Positions 27,431 through 36,860 of a stretch of DNA of 64,000 nt are shown here, piece by piece. Source of the stretch: Chryseobacterium sp. Leaf405 (GTDB lineage: Bacteria > Bacteroidota > Bacteroidia > Flavobacteriales > Weeksellaceae); contig NZ_LMQN01000015.1 in NCBI RefSeq assembly GCF_001425355.1, forward strand, positions 481,862 through 545,861. Reading direction: 5' to 3'. The notes under the pieces are model-generated. The model was not told the DNA's origin and did no database searches. It worked only from the letters and a program-made list of their open reading frames with translations. Both the position numbers and the translations under genes were made by a program. The stretch's first letter is position 1. The number at the start of each line of letters is the position of its first letter.

Positions 27431-27468
27431 AAACGTACCTTTTCTCTCGGAAACGGTACGTTTTTTCG
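27431..27468 (+). terminator. rho-independent terminator
   Basis: AAACGTACC ... GGTACGTTTTTT with a 15-nt loop, between the small ORF and the ABC exporter. Confidence 0.82.
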
Positions 27469-27482
27469 TTAAACTCATTTCT

Positions 27483-29291
27483 ATGGCAAAACCTTTCAAC
27501 AGAACCGTCACTTTATTCGGAATTTACAAACAGCTTGTTCCTTTTATAAAACCGTATCGATTGATGATTTACGGAACTTTATTTCTCACATTTTTAGGAG
27601 CCTTGGCGGCGCAGGTGAATCCGCTTGTGTTGAAATATACTGTAGATGAGGTTACAAAATTAACACATCTTCCGGATCCGATGTCTCAGGGAATTCATGT
27701 GTTGGTGCTAATTTCCGTTATTTTACTGGGAAAGGAATTATTAAATATTTTTATCAATTTCGGACAGAAATATTATGGCGAAAAAATTAGAATTAATGTA
27801 AGTTCGGTATTGGCACAATCGGCAATTGACAAAATTTTGACTTATAGAGTCGCTTATTTTAATGATGAAAACCACGAATCAGGAAAACTGCAAATAAGAA
27901 TAGATCGTGGAATTGAAAGTTTAACAAGATTGGTTCAAAACTTTTTCATCGATATGCTGCCGTTGTTTTCCAATGCAATTATTGCTTTGATTATCATGTA
28001 TATACAGAATATGTATGTCGGAATGGTTTCTACAATTATTGTCCCTATCTATTTTTATATCAGTTCGTTGCAAGCGAAAAAGTTAGGCGGAGTGAGACGT
28101 ACACTAAGAAATCAGCGCGAACGGAAGACTTCCGGATTGTTGAATTTAATCAATTCCATTATGGTAATTAAAAGTTTTGTCCGTGAAAAATTTGAAGGAA
28201 AAAAGCAATATGATTTGCAGATGCAGTTGATGGAAAGCCAAATGTTTACCCGAAGAACGAATTTTATTTATGATGGTTTAAAGACTTTTATTGAGCAGTT
28301 TGGAGTGGTTTTAATTATACTTTTAACCGTTTATCTGGTGTTGGATCAACAAATGACAATTGGTGCGATCATGCTTCATATCATGCTTTTTAATAATGTT
28401 TCGGCTCCAATTCGCCAATTACACAGAATTTATGATGATATGAATGATGCAATGATTTATGCGGAAGGATATTTCGATATTCTAAATGCCGATAACGAAA
28501 AAGAACCGAATGGAAATTTCATAGAAAAAGAGATCAACGGAAATTTTGAATTAAAAAATGTCAATTTCGCCTATCCCAACGGAACTCACGCCTTACACGA
28601 TGTTTCCATGAAAATTGAAAACGGAAAAACTACCGCTTTAGTTGGCTTAAGTGGTGCGGGAAAATCAACGGTGATTAATCTTTTATGTAAATTTTACCTT
28701 CCGAATTCGGGAGAAATTCTATTGGATAATGTAGATTTAAATAATTTTGAAAATACTTTTTTAAGAAATGATTTAGGGTTGGTTCTTCAGAAAAATCATA
28801 TTTTCCAGGGAAGTATTGAAGACAATATCCGTTACGGAAACATGAATGCTACTTTTGAAGAAATTGAGGAAGCCGCAAAAAAAGCATATCTCCACGAACA
28901 AATTTTAGATTTACCGGAAAAATACAATCACGACGCTACACAGCTTTCGGGAGGTCAGCAACAGAGAATTGCGATTGCAAGATTGTTCTTGAAAAATCCA
29001 CCTATTATTTTCCTCGACGAGCCGACGGCAAGTTTGGATGCGATTGCCACAGAACAGATTAAAAACTCTTTGGATGCTATAAAAGAAGGTAGAACGGTCA
29101 TTATTATTTCTCATTCTCTGTCGCAGATTTTAGATTCGGACACAATTTATGTCATGAAAAAAGGTAGAGTCGTGGAAAGTGGAACTCACGACGAATTGGT
29201 ACAAATTAATGGAACTTACCGGGAAATTTTCGATGCTTCGGCAAGAAGTTTAAATCTGGATAAACTGATGAATACTTTTAAAGATAATTAA
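27483..29291 (+). CDS. ABC transporter, fused permease/ATPase (MsbA-like exporter)
   Basis: A 602-residue half-transporter. Six membrane helices (about 20-325) are followed by a nucleotide-binding domain (about 345-590) with GLSGAGKSTVINLL, Q-loop LVLQKNHIFQGS, signature LSGGQQQRIAIARL, Walker B IIFLDEPTASLD and the IISHSLS switch. It acts as a homodimer or heterodimer. The family includes lipid A flippase MsbA and peptide or drug exporters; the substrate cannot be told from sequence. Encoded after lptB, so a lipid-export role is tempting but unproven. Confidence 0.9.
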   Translation: MAKPFNRTVTLFGIYKQLVPFIKPYRLMIYGTLFLTFLGALAAQVNPLVLKYTVDEVTKLTHLPDPMSQGIHVLVLISVILLGKELLNIFINFGQKYYGEKIRINVSSVLAQSAIDKILTYRVAYFNDENHESGKLQIRIDRGIESLTRLVQNFFIDMLPLFSNAIIALIIMYIQNMYVGMVSTIIVPIYFYISSLQAKKLGGVRRTLRNQRERKTSGLLNLINSIMVIKSFVREKFEGKKQYDLQMQLMESQMFTRRTNFIYDGLKTFIEQFGVVLIILLTVYLVLDQQMTIGAIMLHIMLFNNVSAPIRQLHRIYDDMNDAMIYAEGYFDILNADNEKEPNGNFIEKEINGNFELKNVNFAYPNGTHALHDVSMKIENGKTTALVGLSGAGKSTVINLLCKFYLPNSGEILLDNVDLNNFENTFLRNDLGLVLQKNHIFQGSIEDNIRYGNMNATFEEIEEAAKKAYLHEQILDLPEKYNHDATQLSGGQQQRIAIARLFLKNPPIIFLDEPTASLDAIATEQIKNSLDAIKEGRTVIIISHSLSQILDSDTIYVMKKGRVVESGTHDELVQINGTYREIFDASARSLNLDKLMNTFKDN

Positions 29292-29330
29292 TTAGATATT
29301 AGATATTAGATATTAGATATTAGATATTAT
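29291..29330. repeat. heptanucleotide tandem repeat (ATTAGAT)5
   Basis: Five perfect copies of ATTAGAT (29291-29325) then ATTAT, starting at the last base of the ABC-gene stop and lying 42 nt before the preferred start of the WYL regulator gene. Confidence 0.9.
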
Positions 29331-29371
29331 TTTTGTTAAACGTTAAAATACCATCAACTGAGAAGCTATCA

Positions 29372-30322
29372 ATGAACGACCACTATCTTAAAAAAATCGA
29401 CCGAGTAACCGCTATTCTTACTCAACTGCAATCAAGACCAATTGTAAGAGCGCAGGATTTGGCGACGAAATTTGATGTAAGCGTGAGAACGATTTACCGT
29501 GATGTAAAAACATTAGAAAACGCCGGAATTCCCATTATTGGGGAAGCAGGAAGCGGTTATTCATTGATGGATGGTTACAAGCTTCCGCCGGTAATGTTTA
29601 CAAAAGAAGAAGTGTTAAGTTTCATTACTGCGGAAAAACTGATGCAGAAATTTTTACATCAAAGTTTGGGAAATCACTATCAGTCGGCGATGGAAAAAGT
29701 GCGTTCTGTATTAAAATATTCCGATAAAAATTTAATTGAAAATATCGAAAAGCAAATTGATGTTTACAATTATCATCCTAAAACGCAAGATAATATCCAA
29801 AATATTATTCCTATTATTCTTGAAAGTATTGCTGAAAAAAAACAATTAACGTTAGAATATGCAACAGTCGATTCAAAAGTTTCTATGCGAACGATTGAAG
29901 TTGTTGGTGTCTTTTTCGAGTTTAATTATTGGTACATTATGGCTTTTTGTACGTTGCGAAATGATTTCAGACAATTTAGAGTCGATAGAATTTTACAGAT
30001 TTTTAAAACTCAAAATCCGTTTTTACAGGAATATGGTCAGATTAACGATTATCGGCAAACGCCCAGTGGAAATAAAACAAAAGTCAGATTATTGGTGAAG
30101 AAAGAAATTATAGGACATCTTGTGTATTCAAAAAAATATTACGGTTTGGTTGAAGAAATTGAAAGAGAAAGCGGGTATGAATTAATCTTTGAGACCGATT
30201 GGATCAAAGAAGGATTTCCACGATGGCTGATAACTTTTGCCGATTTTGCCGAAATTCTGGAACCAGAATCATTAAAAGTCAGTCTGAGAGAATTGGTTAC
30301 CATGATTTCAGAAAAAGTATAG
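29372..30322 (+). CDS. WYL-domain transcriptional regulator (HTH DeoR/YafY type)
   Basis: A 316-residue regulator with an N-terminal winged helix (about 1-65: LATKFDVSVRTIYRDVKTLENAGIPI...GSGYSLMDGYKLPP), a linker, and a WYL domain (about 140-230: GVFFEFNYWYIMAFC, RQFRVDRI) plus WCX C-terminus. WYL regulators bind nucleic acids or nucleotides and often respond to DNA damage or phage. ATG 29372 (MNDHYLKK) is preferred over the in-frame TTG 29333. It precedes a hydrolase gene by 28 nt. The heptamer repeats just upstream could alter its expression. Confidence 0.9.
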   Translation: MNDHYLKKIDRVTAILTQLQSRPIVRAQDLATKFDVSVRTIYRDVKTLENAGIPIIGEAGSGYSLMDGYKLPPVMFTKEEVLSFITAEKLMQKFLHQSLGNHYQSAMEKVRSVLKYSDKNLIENIEKQIDVYNYHPKTQDNIQNIIPIILESIAEKKQLTLEYATVDSKVSMRTIEVVGVFFEFNYWYIMAFCTLRNDFRQFRVDRILQIFKTQNPFLQEYGQINDYRQTPSGNKTKVRLLVKKEIIGHLVYSKKYYGLVEEIERESGYELIFETDWIKEGFPRWLITFADFAEILEPESLKVSLRELVTMISEKV

Positions 30323-30350
30323 AGAATATTTTTAATTATTATTTAAAATT

Positions 30351-31448
30351 ATGAAATTTTTATTACGCTGTTATTTAGCAAGTGCTGTCTTTTGTTCAGC
30401 TTCCGTTTTCGCCTGTTCAGCATTTTTGTTGAAAGGAAAAGATCACTGTGTGGTTGGTTTTAATGAAAATTGGAAAACAATGCCAGGAATGATTGTGGTG
30501 AACAAACGCGACGTTCAGAAGAGAAATATCAGTTGGGAAAATCTTACGACAGATCATTCAAAGTATTCAAAACAATGGATTTCTAAGTTTGGTTCGGTAA
30601 CGTTCAATTTATTGGGGTACGATTTTCCGTGTTATGGAGTTAATGAAAAAGGTCTTTTTCTGGTGGAACTTTATCTGGAGGAAACTTCAAAAGTGGTGAA
30701 TCCGTCACAGCCCAATATGTTTTGGGCGCAGTGGATTCAATATCAGCTGGATAATTATAAATCTGTACAAGAAGTTATTGATCATTTGAATGAAGGTCCC
30801 AACATCGATTGGTGGCCGAATGCAGCCGGAAGTCACTTTTTTCTAAGCGATGCTAAAGGAAATACGGCGACTATTGCTTTACTGAATGGGAAGTATAAAG
30901 TATTGACAGATAAAGAAATGCCGATGCCGCTTTTATGCAACAATCAGTACAAGAAAGATTTTGAAACAGCTAAAAAGTTTGATTTTTTGGGCGGGAATGA
31001 AAAGTTCGATTTTGAACAACAGGGAAAATGGGAAGACCGTTATAACCGTGCTTATTATATGCTGAAAAATTATCAGTACGATCAAAAACCTGTTGCATAT
31101 GCCTGGAATATTTTAAATTCAATTCATGCAGGAGAATGGCAAACCGTAATCGATCTGAAAAATATGAATCTTTTTTTTCGTTCAGATGTTAAAAAAGAAG
31201 TAAAAACAATTGATCTCAAAAAATTAGATTTTTCTAAAAATGCTTCTGTAAAATATTTAGATATACACACCGAAAATTTAGGTGAAGTCAATAAAAATTT
31301 TGAAGTTCTGACTTTACATAAAAATAATGAATATGTAGAAAAAGGATTTCCTATTGGTTATGATAATAAGGAATTCGGGACTTCGGAAACCTTCGAAAAA
31401 CTTAAAGGAAATATTATTAAGTTTTTTAAAAATATTCTTCCCAATTAA
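30351..31448 (+). CDS. linear amide C-N hydrolase (choloylglycine/penicillin V acylase family)
   Basis: A 365-residue secreted Ntn hydrolase. The signal peptide ends ...SVFA^CSAFLLKG, leaving C22 as the N-terminal nucleophile after cleavage, as in this family. FNENW (conserved Asp/Asn region) and GVNEKGLFLVELYL follow. Members hydrolyse linear amides such as bile salts, N-acyl homoserine lactones or penicillin V. The C-terminal ~100 residues are unlike core family members. It follows the WYL regulator by 28 nt and ends at a clear terminator. Confidence 0.85.
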   Translation: MKFLLRCYLASAVFCSASVFACSAFLLKGKDHCVVGFNENWKTMPGMIVVNKRDVQKRNISWENLTTDHSKYSKQWISKFGSVTFNLLGYDFPCYGVNEKGLFLVELYLEETSKVVNPSQPNMFWAQWIQYQLDNYKSVQEVIDHLNEGPNIDWWPNAAGSHFFLSDAKGNTATIALLNGKYKVLTDKEMPMPLLCNNQYKKDFETAKKFDFLGGNEKFDFEQQGKWEDRYNRAYYMLKNYQYDQKPVAYAWNILNSIHAGEWQTVIDLKNMNLFFRSDVKKEVKTIDLKKLDFSKNASVKYLDIHTENLGEVNKNFEVLTLHKNNEYVEKGFPIGYDNKEFGTSETFEKLKGNIIKFFKNILPN

Positions 31449-31458
31449 AAAATAAACG

Positions 31459-31492
31459 AAAAGCTTTCAGAAATCCTGAAAGCTTTTTTGGT
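31459..31492 (+). terminator. rho-independent terminator
   Basis: AAAAGCTTTCAG-AAAT-CCTGAAAGCTTTTTTGG, 10 nt after the amide hydrolase stop. Confidence 0.9.
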
Positions 31493-31561
31493 TGGAAATG
31501 ATTGAATTTGTTTCGTTATTTTGAATCAATAATTTTAGTCTCCATATTGGCAATAAAGAAA

Positions 31562-32053
31562 CTAAAATCTCTCCCAAAAAAAAGGTGGTTCAATTCCTAA
31601 GGCTCTTAAATAAACATATCCTTGTCCTCTGTGATGAACTTCATTATCAGCGAAATATAAAATATTCTGATACACCGGAAATTCGTACTGACCGAATAAA
31701 TTGAAAGTTTCCTGAAAACGTGCTTCCGAAATCTGAGCAAAATAGGTATTGATAACTTCCGTTTCTTCGTCCCATTTTTTCAAAATATCTTCTTTAGTTT
31801 TCGGGTTGAATGCTTCTTCATCAAACGCTTCTTCTTGTTTATTAACGATTCCTCTTAAAGCGGGACCTCCGATACCGATCAGCTCAACTGCCAGTTTTGC
31901 AAAAGGTCTCATTCCGCCGATTGAAAATTCGAATAATTCTTTTTCAGGGAACATTTCAATTACTCTTCTTGTCAGATTTCTGTGCCCTTGCCAATGCTCT
32001 AATAGCTGTTCTGAAGTGATGAACTGTTTTGTGTTTGTTGCTGTAGTTGTCAT
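31562..32053 (-). CDS. DinB-family protein
   Basis: A 163-residue four-helix-bundle protein of the DinB/YfiT superfamily. The likely metal-binding histidines are in LLEHWQGHRNL (about 19-23) and DNEVHHRGQGYVYLRALG (about 138-140). Members are metal-dependent thiol transferases or stress proteins; no specific reaction can be given. A promoter with TACCTTTG at 32083-32090 (minus strand) lies 29 nt before the start. Confidence 0.85.
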   Translation of the reverse strand: MTTTATNTKQFITSEQLLEHWQGHRNLTRRVIEMFPEKELFEFSIGGMRPFAKLAVELIGIGGPALRGIVNKQEEAFDEEAFNPKTKEDILKKWDEETEVINTYFAQISEARFQETFNLFGQYEFPVYQNILYFADNEVHHRGQGYVYLRALGIEPPFFWERF

Positions 32054-32082
32054 AGTTGTAATGTTGTTTGTTATTGTTGATA

Positions 32083-32090
32083 CAAAGGTA
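32083..32090 (-). promoter_or_regulatory. -7 element of the dinB-like gene
   Basis: Minus-strand TACCTTTG, 29 nt upstream of the start codon. Confidence 0.55.
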
Positions 32091-32367
32091 AAACAGAGTT
32101 ATGACAACAGTTTGTCAGTAGGATTTATTGTAATGAAAAAATATTTTTTATTTTTAAAATAATCTCACGAATTTCTCCGTTAAAGGCTTACTTCCGCAAT
32201 GTTAGGTAAATAAATAATTTGAAAGTGGTCGGTCTTTTAAGATCGATCATTTTTTATTGGAGTAAAATATAAGAAAAACGGTTTACACGTCAATTGTCAT
32301 TTCCACAAAGGAGAAATCTATTACGCATTACCAATTATTCATTACTTATTTTCAGAAGCTATTTCCA

Positions 32368-32477
32368 GCTTTCCACTATATCTTTTGGGTTACGGGCTCC
32401 GCTTCGCTCCGCCCGCGCCCCAAAAGGATGCCGCTGCAATCTGGGCTATGGCTGTTGTCGGAATTAGAATGGAAAGC
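32368..32477. repeat. 110-nt GC-rich element with terminal inverted repeats and nested hairpin
   Basis: Perfect 8-nt ends GCTTTCCA (32368-32375) and TGGAAAGC (32470-32477). Inside, CTTTTGGG (32382) pairs with CCCAAAAG (32419) and CGGGC (32393) with GCCCG (32411). It is far more GC-rich than its surroundings. A non-coding mobile or REP/MITE-like element is the likely explanation; no ORF is inside. Confidence 0.7.
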
Positions 32478-32527
32478 CTTAAACATCAAAATTTGTCAAC
32501 CTAATTTTAAAAAAGTAATTTAGTACT

Positions 32528-33100
32528 ATGAAAATTTACACAAAAACAGGCGATAAAGGTCAGACCGCTTTGTATGGAGGAACGAGAGTTTCAAAAGCAA
32601 GCGCAAGAGTCGACAGTTACGGAAATATAGATGAACTTAATTCATTCATCGGAATTTCAAAAAGTCATATTGAAGATGAAGAGATTTTAAAGCAATTAAA
32701 AAAAATTCAGTTTGATTTATTTACAGTAGGTTCGGAAGCCGCGACTCCTGTTGATAAATTAATGTTAGCAAACGGAAAATCTCGTTTACCTTTAATTATT
32801 TCAGATCAAGAAATAGAAGAATTGGAAAACTGGATGGATGCTTTTGAAGATCTGTTAGAACCACTTCAATATTTCATTCTTCCCGGAGGTGGAAAATCAG
32901 CAACATTTTTACACGTTGCGAGAACAATTTGCAGAAGGGCAGAACGTTCTTTGGTTTTCTTAAACGAATCGGAAGAAGTACGCTCGGAATTGATTAAATA
33001 TTTAAACAGGCTTTCAGATTATCTTTTTGTTTTGGCAAGATACATCTCAAAAATCAACAATGAAACTGAAGAATACTGGAATCCGAATGACAGATCATAA
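32528..33100 (+). CDS. cob(I)yrinic acid a,c-diamide adenosyltransferase (PduO type)
   Basis: A 190-residue ATP:corrinoid adenosyltransferase. It has the N-terminal phosphate-binding signature KIYTKTGDKGQTALYGG, RVDSYGNIDELNSFIG, and the ICRRAERSLVFL helix. It converts cob(I)alamin to adenosylcobalamin. No B12 riboswitch was seen upstream. It overlaps the thiamine pyrophosphokinase gene by 14 nt, so the two are co-translated; both are cofactor enzymes. Confidence 0.95.
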   Translation: MKIYTKTGDKGQTALYGGTRVSKASARVDSYGNIDELNSFIGISKSHIEDEEILKQLKKIQFDLFTVGSEAATPVDKLMLANGKSRLPLIISDQEIEELENWMDAFEDLLEPLQYFILPGGGKSATFLHVARTICRRAERSLVFLNESEEVRSELIKYLNRLSDYLFVLARYISKINNETEEYWNPNDRS

Positions 33101-33725
33101 AAATAAAGTACTTCTTTTCATTAATGGTGATGCTCCAAAATATTTCCCAAATCCTGAAAATTATGATTTGATTGCCTGTACAGACGGTGCTTTTCATTAT
33201 CTGAAAAATCTGGGTTTTCCTTTAGATAAATTAGATTTTATTTCGGGAGATTTCGATTCGCATTCCGGCTCGGATGAAAATGTGTATGATGATAAATTCA
33301 TTTACACCCCGGATCAGGATAAGACAGATTTTCATAAAGCGTTGGAAATTATTGTACAAAAAGGCTTTGCAACTGTTGATGTTTTTGGAGGAAGCGGCGG
33401 TGAACAGGATCATTTTTTAGGAAATCTCACTGTAGCTTTTGGATTTAAAGATCAGTTAAACATAATATTTTATGATGAGTTTTCTGAATATTATTTTGTC
33501 CCCAAAAATTTTACTGTAAAGGGTGTAAAAGACAAAATGGTTTCATTGTACCCTTTCCCAACTGTTGAAAATATTACGACAAAAGGTTTGAATTGGCCTT
33601 TAATAAATGGAAATTTAAGCATTACTTCAAGAATCGGAACGAGAAATTTTGCGGTAGAAAATGAAGTTTCTATTGAATATGAAAAAGGTGATCTGCTGAT
33701 TTTTATTGGAAAGAATTATCTTTAG
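33087..33725 (+). CDS. thiamine diphosphokinase
   Basis: A 212-residue enzyme that makes thiamine diphosphate from thiamine and ATP. Motifs are IACTDGAFHYL, DFISGDFDS (metal site), TPDQDKTDFHKAL and VFGGSGGEQDHFLGNL. ATG 33087 (MTDHKNK) is the better start; an upstream ORF extension would be out of keeping with the family. It overlaps the preceding adenosyltransferase gene by 14 nt and is followed after 30 nt by a phosphatase lipoprotein. Confidence 0.92.
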   Translation: MTDHKNKVLLFINGDAPKYFPNPENYDLIACTDGAFHYLKNLGFPLDKLDFISGDFDSHSGSDENVYDDKFIYTPDQDKTDFHKALEIIVQKGFATVDVFGGSGGEQDHFLGNLTVAFGFKDQLNIIFYDEFSEYYFVPKNFTVKGVKDKMVSLYPFPTVENITTKGLNWPLINGNLSITSRIGTRNFAVENEVSIEYEKGDLLIFIGKNYL

Positions 33726-33755
33726 CTAAACTAACCGAATCTGTGGAAAAATAAA

Positions 33756-34631
33756 ATGAAAAAGTTAATCAAAATATCCTTTCTAATCATCTCAATATTC
33801 TGCATTTTTTCTTGTAGAACACAGCCTTTTTCCAAGCCTGAATACGGAGAAACAGAAATCAAAAAAGATATTGAGATTAAAAAAGTTAATAATTTCCGAA
33901 CAGTCGGAAATATTAAAAATGTTGATGGTAGAACTCTGAAAGAAGGAAAATTCTACAGAAGCGGAAATTTATACAAACTGAAGAAAAAGTCCTTCGGTGA
34001 AATTAAAAACTTAGGCATAAAAGAAATTATTGACCTTAGAAATTCAAAAGAAATTGCACATAAACCTGATCATCTTCCGACAGATATTATTTATAAAAAT
34101 TACTCTGCATTTGAAGATAAAGGCGATCAATTGGATCAGGCTAAAAAATTAGTATTGAAAGGAAAAGTCAATGGAGTAGATGCTGACAAAAGAATGCTTG
34201 ATTTTTATAAAGATTATGTCACAGAAAATCCTGAAATAATCAAAAAAATAATCACTGAAATTTTAGAATCAGATCAACCGATTTTGTATCACTGTACAGC
34301 GGGAAAAGACCGTACAGGGATTACAACAGCTCTTATTTTAACCATTTTAAAATTCGATAAAGAAACGATTTACAACGATTATCTTTTATCCAATAATTAC
34401 AGAAAAAAATTAGTTGATAAAAGGTTGAATCTTGCCAATAATTTACATTTCCTATATCCGAAAATGGATATTAAAGTGCTGGAAAAATTAAGCTGGGTTG
34501 AAACTGATTATTTAGATGCTGCCTTTAATGAAATTAATAATAAATATTGTTCAATAGATATTTATATTCAACATGTATTGGGTATATCTGAAAATAAAAG
34601 ACAAGAATATATCATGAAGTTTACGTATTGA
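33756..34631 (+). CDS. tyrosine-protein phosphatase-like lipoprotein
   Basis: A 291-residue predicted lipoprotein (lipobox IFSC, lipidated C20). A dual-specificity/tyrosine phosphatase fold has the P-loop YHCTAGKDRTG, with nucleophile C180 and R186. The NFRTVGNIKNVDGR and FYRSGNL segments are typical of bacterial secreted phosphatases of the Y_phosphatase3 family (LipA-like). Substrate, tyrosine or phosphoinositide, is unknown. It may be read with the two cofactor genes upstream. No terminator follows. Confidence 0.88.
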   Translation: MKKLIKISFLIISIFCIFSCRTQPFSKPEYGETEIKKDIEIKKVNNFRTVGNIKNVDGRTLKEGKFYRSGNLYKLKKKSFGEIKNLGIKEIIDLRNSKEIAHKPDHLPTDIIYKNYSAFEDKGDQLDQAKKLVLKGKVNGVDADKRMLDFYKDYVTENPEIIKKIITEILESDQPILYHCTAGKDRTGITTALILTILKFDKETIYNDYLLSNNYRKKLVDKRLNLANNLHFLYPKMDIKVLEKLSWVETDYLDAAFNEINNKYCSIDIYIQHVLGISENKRQEYIMKFTY

Positions 34632-34741
34632 TAATCAGGGTTGAATTTTACAACTAAACCACTGAAAATTTATAATAAATTTAACACCCAAAAACCAAAC
34701 TTTTTTAGCAATTTTGCAGTTCTTAATTCACTTGTTTAGAA

Positions 34742-36136
34742 ATGAAAATAAAATACTCGGAACTTATTGATCAGACATTGTATTTTCCTACTGAGGAGTT
34801 CAATGTTTCTGAGAACAATTTGTTGTTTCACGACATTCCGTTGATGGATGTTGTTGAAAAGTTTGGTACTCCGCTAAAAATTAGCTACCTGCCGAAAATT
34901 TCTCAAAATATCCAGAAAGCCAAGAGTTGGTTTAGGGAAGCATTTGAGAAGACCGATTATAAGAAGAATTATAGGTACTGTTACTGTACAAAATCAAGTC
35001 ATTTCAAGTTTGTAATTGAAGAAGCACTCAAAAATGATATTTCTATAGAAACTTCTTCTGCATATGACATGGATATTGTGAAATCTCTTTACAAAGAAGG
35101 GAAAGTAACAAAAGATATCGAAGTGATCTGTAATGGTTTCAAAACAGATGATTATCTGGCGAAAATTTCGGATATGATCAACAGTGGTTTTGAGAATATT
35201 ACGCCGATTTTAGATAATTACCGTGAGCTGGATAAGCTTACGGAAAGCATTGATACAACTTTTGATATCGGAATTAGAATTGCTTCTGAAGAAGAACCGA
35301 AGTTCGAATTTTATACCTCAAGATTAGGAATCGGATATAAAGATATTATTCCTTATTACAGTCAGAAAATTGCTGAACACCCGAATGCAAGACTGAAAAT
35401 GCTTCACTTCTTCATTAATACAGGAATTAAAGACACAGCGTATTATTGGAACGAATTATATAAATGTCTTCGTGTTTACGCACGTCTGAAAAAAATTGCT
35501 CCGGAAGTAAATTCACTGAATATCGGTGGTGGTTTTCCAATAAAAACGTCTTTACAGTTTGATTACGATTATCAGTATATGGTTGAAGAAATCGTTTCTC
35601 AAATCAAAAAATTCTGTGAGGAAGAAGGGGTAGAAGAACCTAATATTTATACGGAATTCGGAAGTTTCACCGTTGGAGAAAGTGGTGCAAATATCTATAA
35701 AATTATTTCTCAGAAACGTCAGAACGACAGAGAAAAGTGGAATATGATCGATTCATCTTTCATGACAACTTTGCCTGATACATGGGCAATTTCAAGACAC
35801 TTTATCATGCTTCCGTTAAATCGTTGGGATGATACTTACGAAAGAGTTTTCTTAGGCGGATTAACTTGTGATTCAGATGATTATTATAATTCTGAACAAC
35901 ATACCAATGCGATTTATCTGCCTGTTTTCAGTGATACAAAACCCTTATATATCGGATTTTTCCATACGGGAGCGTATCAGGAAACAATTGGTGGTTATGG
36001 TGGCGTTCATCACTGTCTGATGCCTCAGCCAAGACATATTTTGATCCAAAAAGATGAACATGGAGAATTGCAATACGAGATTTTCCGTGAAAAACAGGAG
36101 CCGGAAGATGTGTTGAAACTTTTGGGTTACAAATAA
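34742..36136 (+). CDS. speA: arginine decarboxylase (biosynthetic, PLP fold III)
   Basis: A 464-residue PLP-dependent decarboxylase of the Orn/DAP/Arg family. CYCTKSSHFKFV carries the PLP lysine, LNIGGGFP the phosphate-binding loop, and GGLTCDSDDYY plus GAYQETIGGYGGVHHC the C-terminal catalytic residues. It is shorter than E. coli SpeA (about 630-660 residues) and represents the compact form common in Bacteroidota, usually called arginine decarboxylase. It supplies agmatine for polyamine synthesis. The exact substrate is inferred from family. Confidence 0.85.
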   Translation: MKIKYSELIDQTLYFPTEEFNVSENNLLFHDIPLMDVVEKFGTPLKISYLPKISQNIQKAKSWFREAFEKTDYKKNYRYCYCTKSSHFKFVIEEALKNDISIETSSAYDMDIVKSLYKEGKVTKDIEVICNGFKTDDYLAKISDMINSGFENITPILDNYRELDKLTESIDTTFDIGIRIASEEEPKFEFYTSRLGIGYKDIIPYYSQKIAEHPNARLKMLHFFINTGIKDTAYYWNELYKCLRVYARLKKIAPEVNSLNIGGGFPIKTSLQFDYDYQYMVEEIVSQIKKFCEEEGVEEPNIYTEFGSFTVGESGANIYKIISQKRQNDREKWNMIDSSFMTTLPDTWAISRHFIMLPLNRWDDTYERVFLGGLTCDSDDYYNSEQHTNAIYLPVFSDTKPLYIGFFHTGAYQETIGGYGGVHHCLMPQPRHILIQKDEHGELQYEIFREKQEPEDVLKLLGYK

Positions 36137-36168
36137 ACAATTGTCATTAAACGACAAAAAATACAAAA

Positions 36169-36201
36169 TAAAAGCTCTCAAATTTTGAGAGCTTTGTTAT
36201 T
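36169..36201. terminator. bidirectional terminator
   Basis: AAAAGCTCTCAA-A-TTTTGAGAGCTTT (approximate arms) between convergent speA and the HAD gene. Confidence 0.85.
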
Positions 36202-36860
36202 TAAAAATATTTTGAAATCTTATCCAATTCCAGTTCTTCATAATCGGAAACTACAATATTCGCTAATGTATAGTCCTGATTTTTAGAATTTGGGCTCCTG
36301 TAAGCCGCACAAAAAATATTTGCTCGGTGTGATGCCAGAATTCCGTTGGTAGAATCTTCTATCACCATACAGTTTTCAACAGGTTCGCCAGCCATTTCCG
36401 CAGCTAACAGGAAAACTTCAGGATGAGGTTTTGATTCTTTTAATTCTGCACCGCTTATTTTTCCGTTAAAATATTTTTCCAGTTCAAATTTTTCAAAAAC
36501 CATGTTAATAGTATTCATGGTTGCGGAAGAAGCGAGAATCAATGTAATTCCGTTTTCATAATAATGTTGAATCAGATCTTTCACCCCAGGAATTAGATCA
36601 AATTTTTCATCGTTGTAAAAATAATCTTTGAAATAATTTCTTTTTATTGTTGCTAAATCTTCATAAGTCTGACTTAAATTGAATTGCGCAATCAAAGTTT
36701 CAAAAACTCTTTTGGTAGAAGCTCCTGTAAAAGAAGTGTATAAATCTTCGGGCACATCAATTCCAAGGTCATTGAATATTTTAAAATAGGCTTTTCTGTG
36801 CAATGGTTCTGTATCCACAATCACGCCATCCATATCGAACAGCACAGCTTTTAACGACAT
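36201..36860 (-). CDS. HAD-family hydrolase (beta-phosphoglucomutase-like)
   Basis: A 219-residue haloacid-dehalogenase phosphatase. DMDGVIVDTEP (D9 nucleophile, D11 acid), LILASSATMNT, a KPHPEVF lysine motif and MVIEDSTNGI (final Asp pair) define the four HAD motifs. The alpha-helical cap after motif I is of the beta-PGM/YniC subtype, so sugar phosphates are likely substrates. It is a single-gene unit with a promoter in the divergent region toward the ada-like gene. Confidence 0.9.
   Translation of the reverse strand: MSLKAVLFDMDGVIVDTEPLHRKAYFKIFNDLGIDVPEDLYTSFTGASTKRVFETLIAQFNLSQTYEDLATIKRNYFKDYFYNDEKFDLIPGVKDLIQHYYENGITLILASSATMNTINMVFEKFELEKYFNGKISGAELKESKPHPEVFLLAAEMAGEPVENCMVIEDSTNGILASHRANIFCAAYRSPNSKNQDYTLANIVVSDYEELELDKISKYF

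Larger units (their letters stand above)
32054..32527. other. 474-nt intergenic region carrying a GC-rich repeat-like element
   Basis: Between divergent dinB-like and cobalamin adenosyltransferase genes. Apart from the promoter and the GC-rich inverted-repeat element at 32368-32477, it is AT-rich with no supported ORF. Confidence 0.6.

Noticed and set aside
29291..29330. Mobile-element end or target duplication
   Set aside because: It is a simple tandem heptamer repeat with no flanking inverted repeats or transposase.
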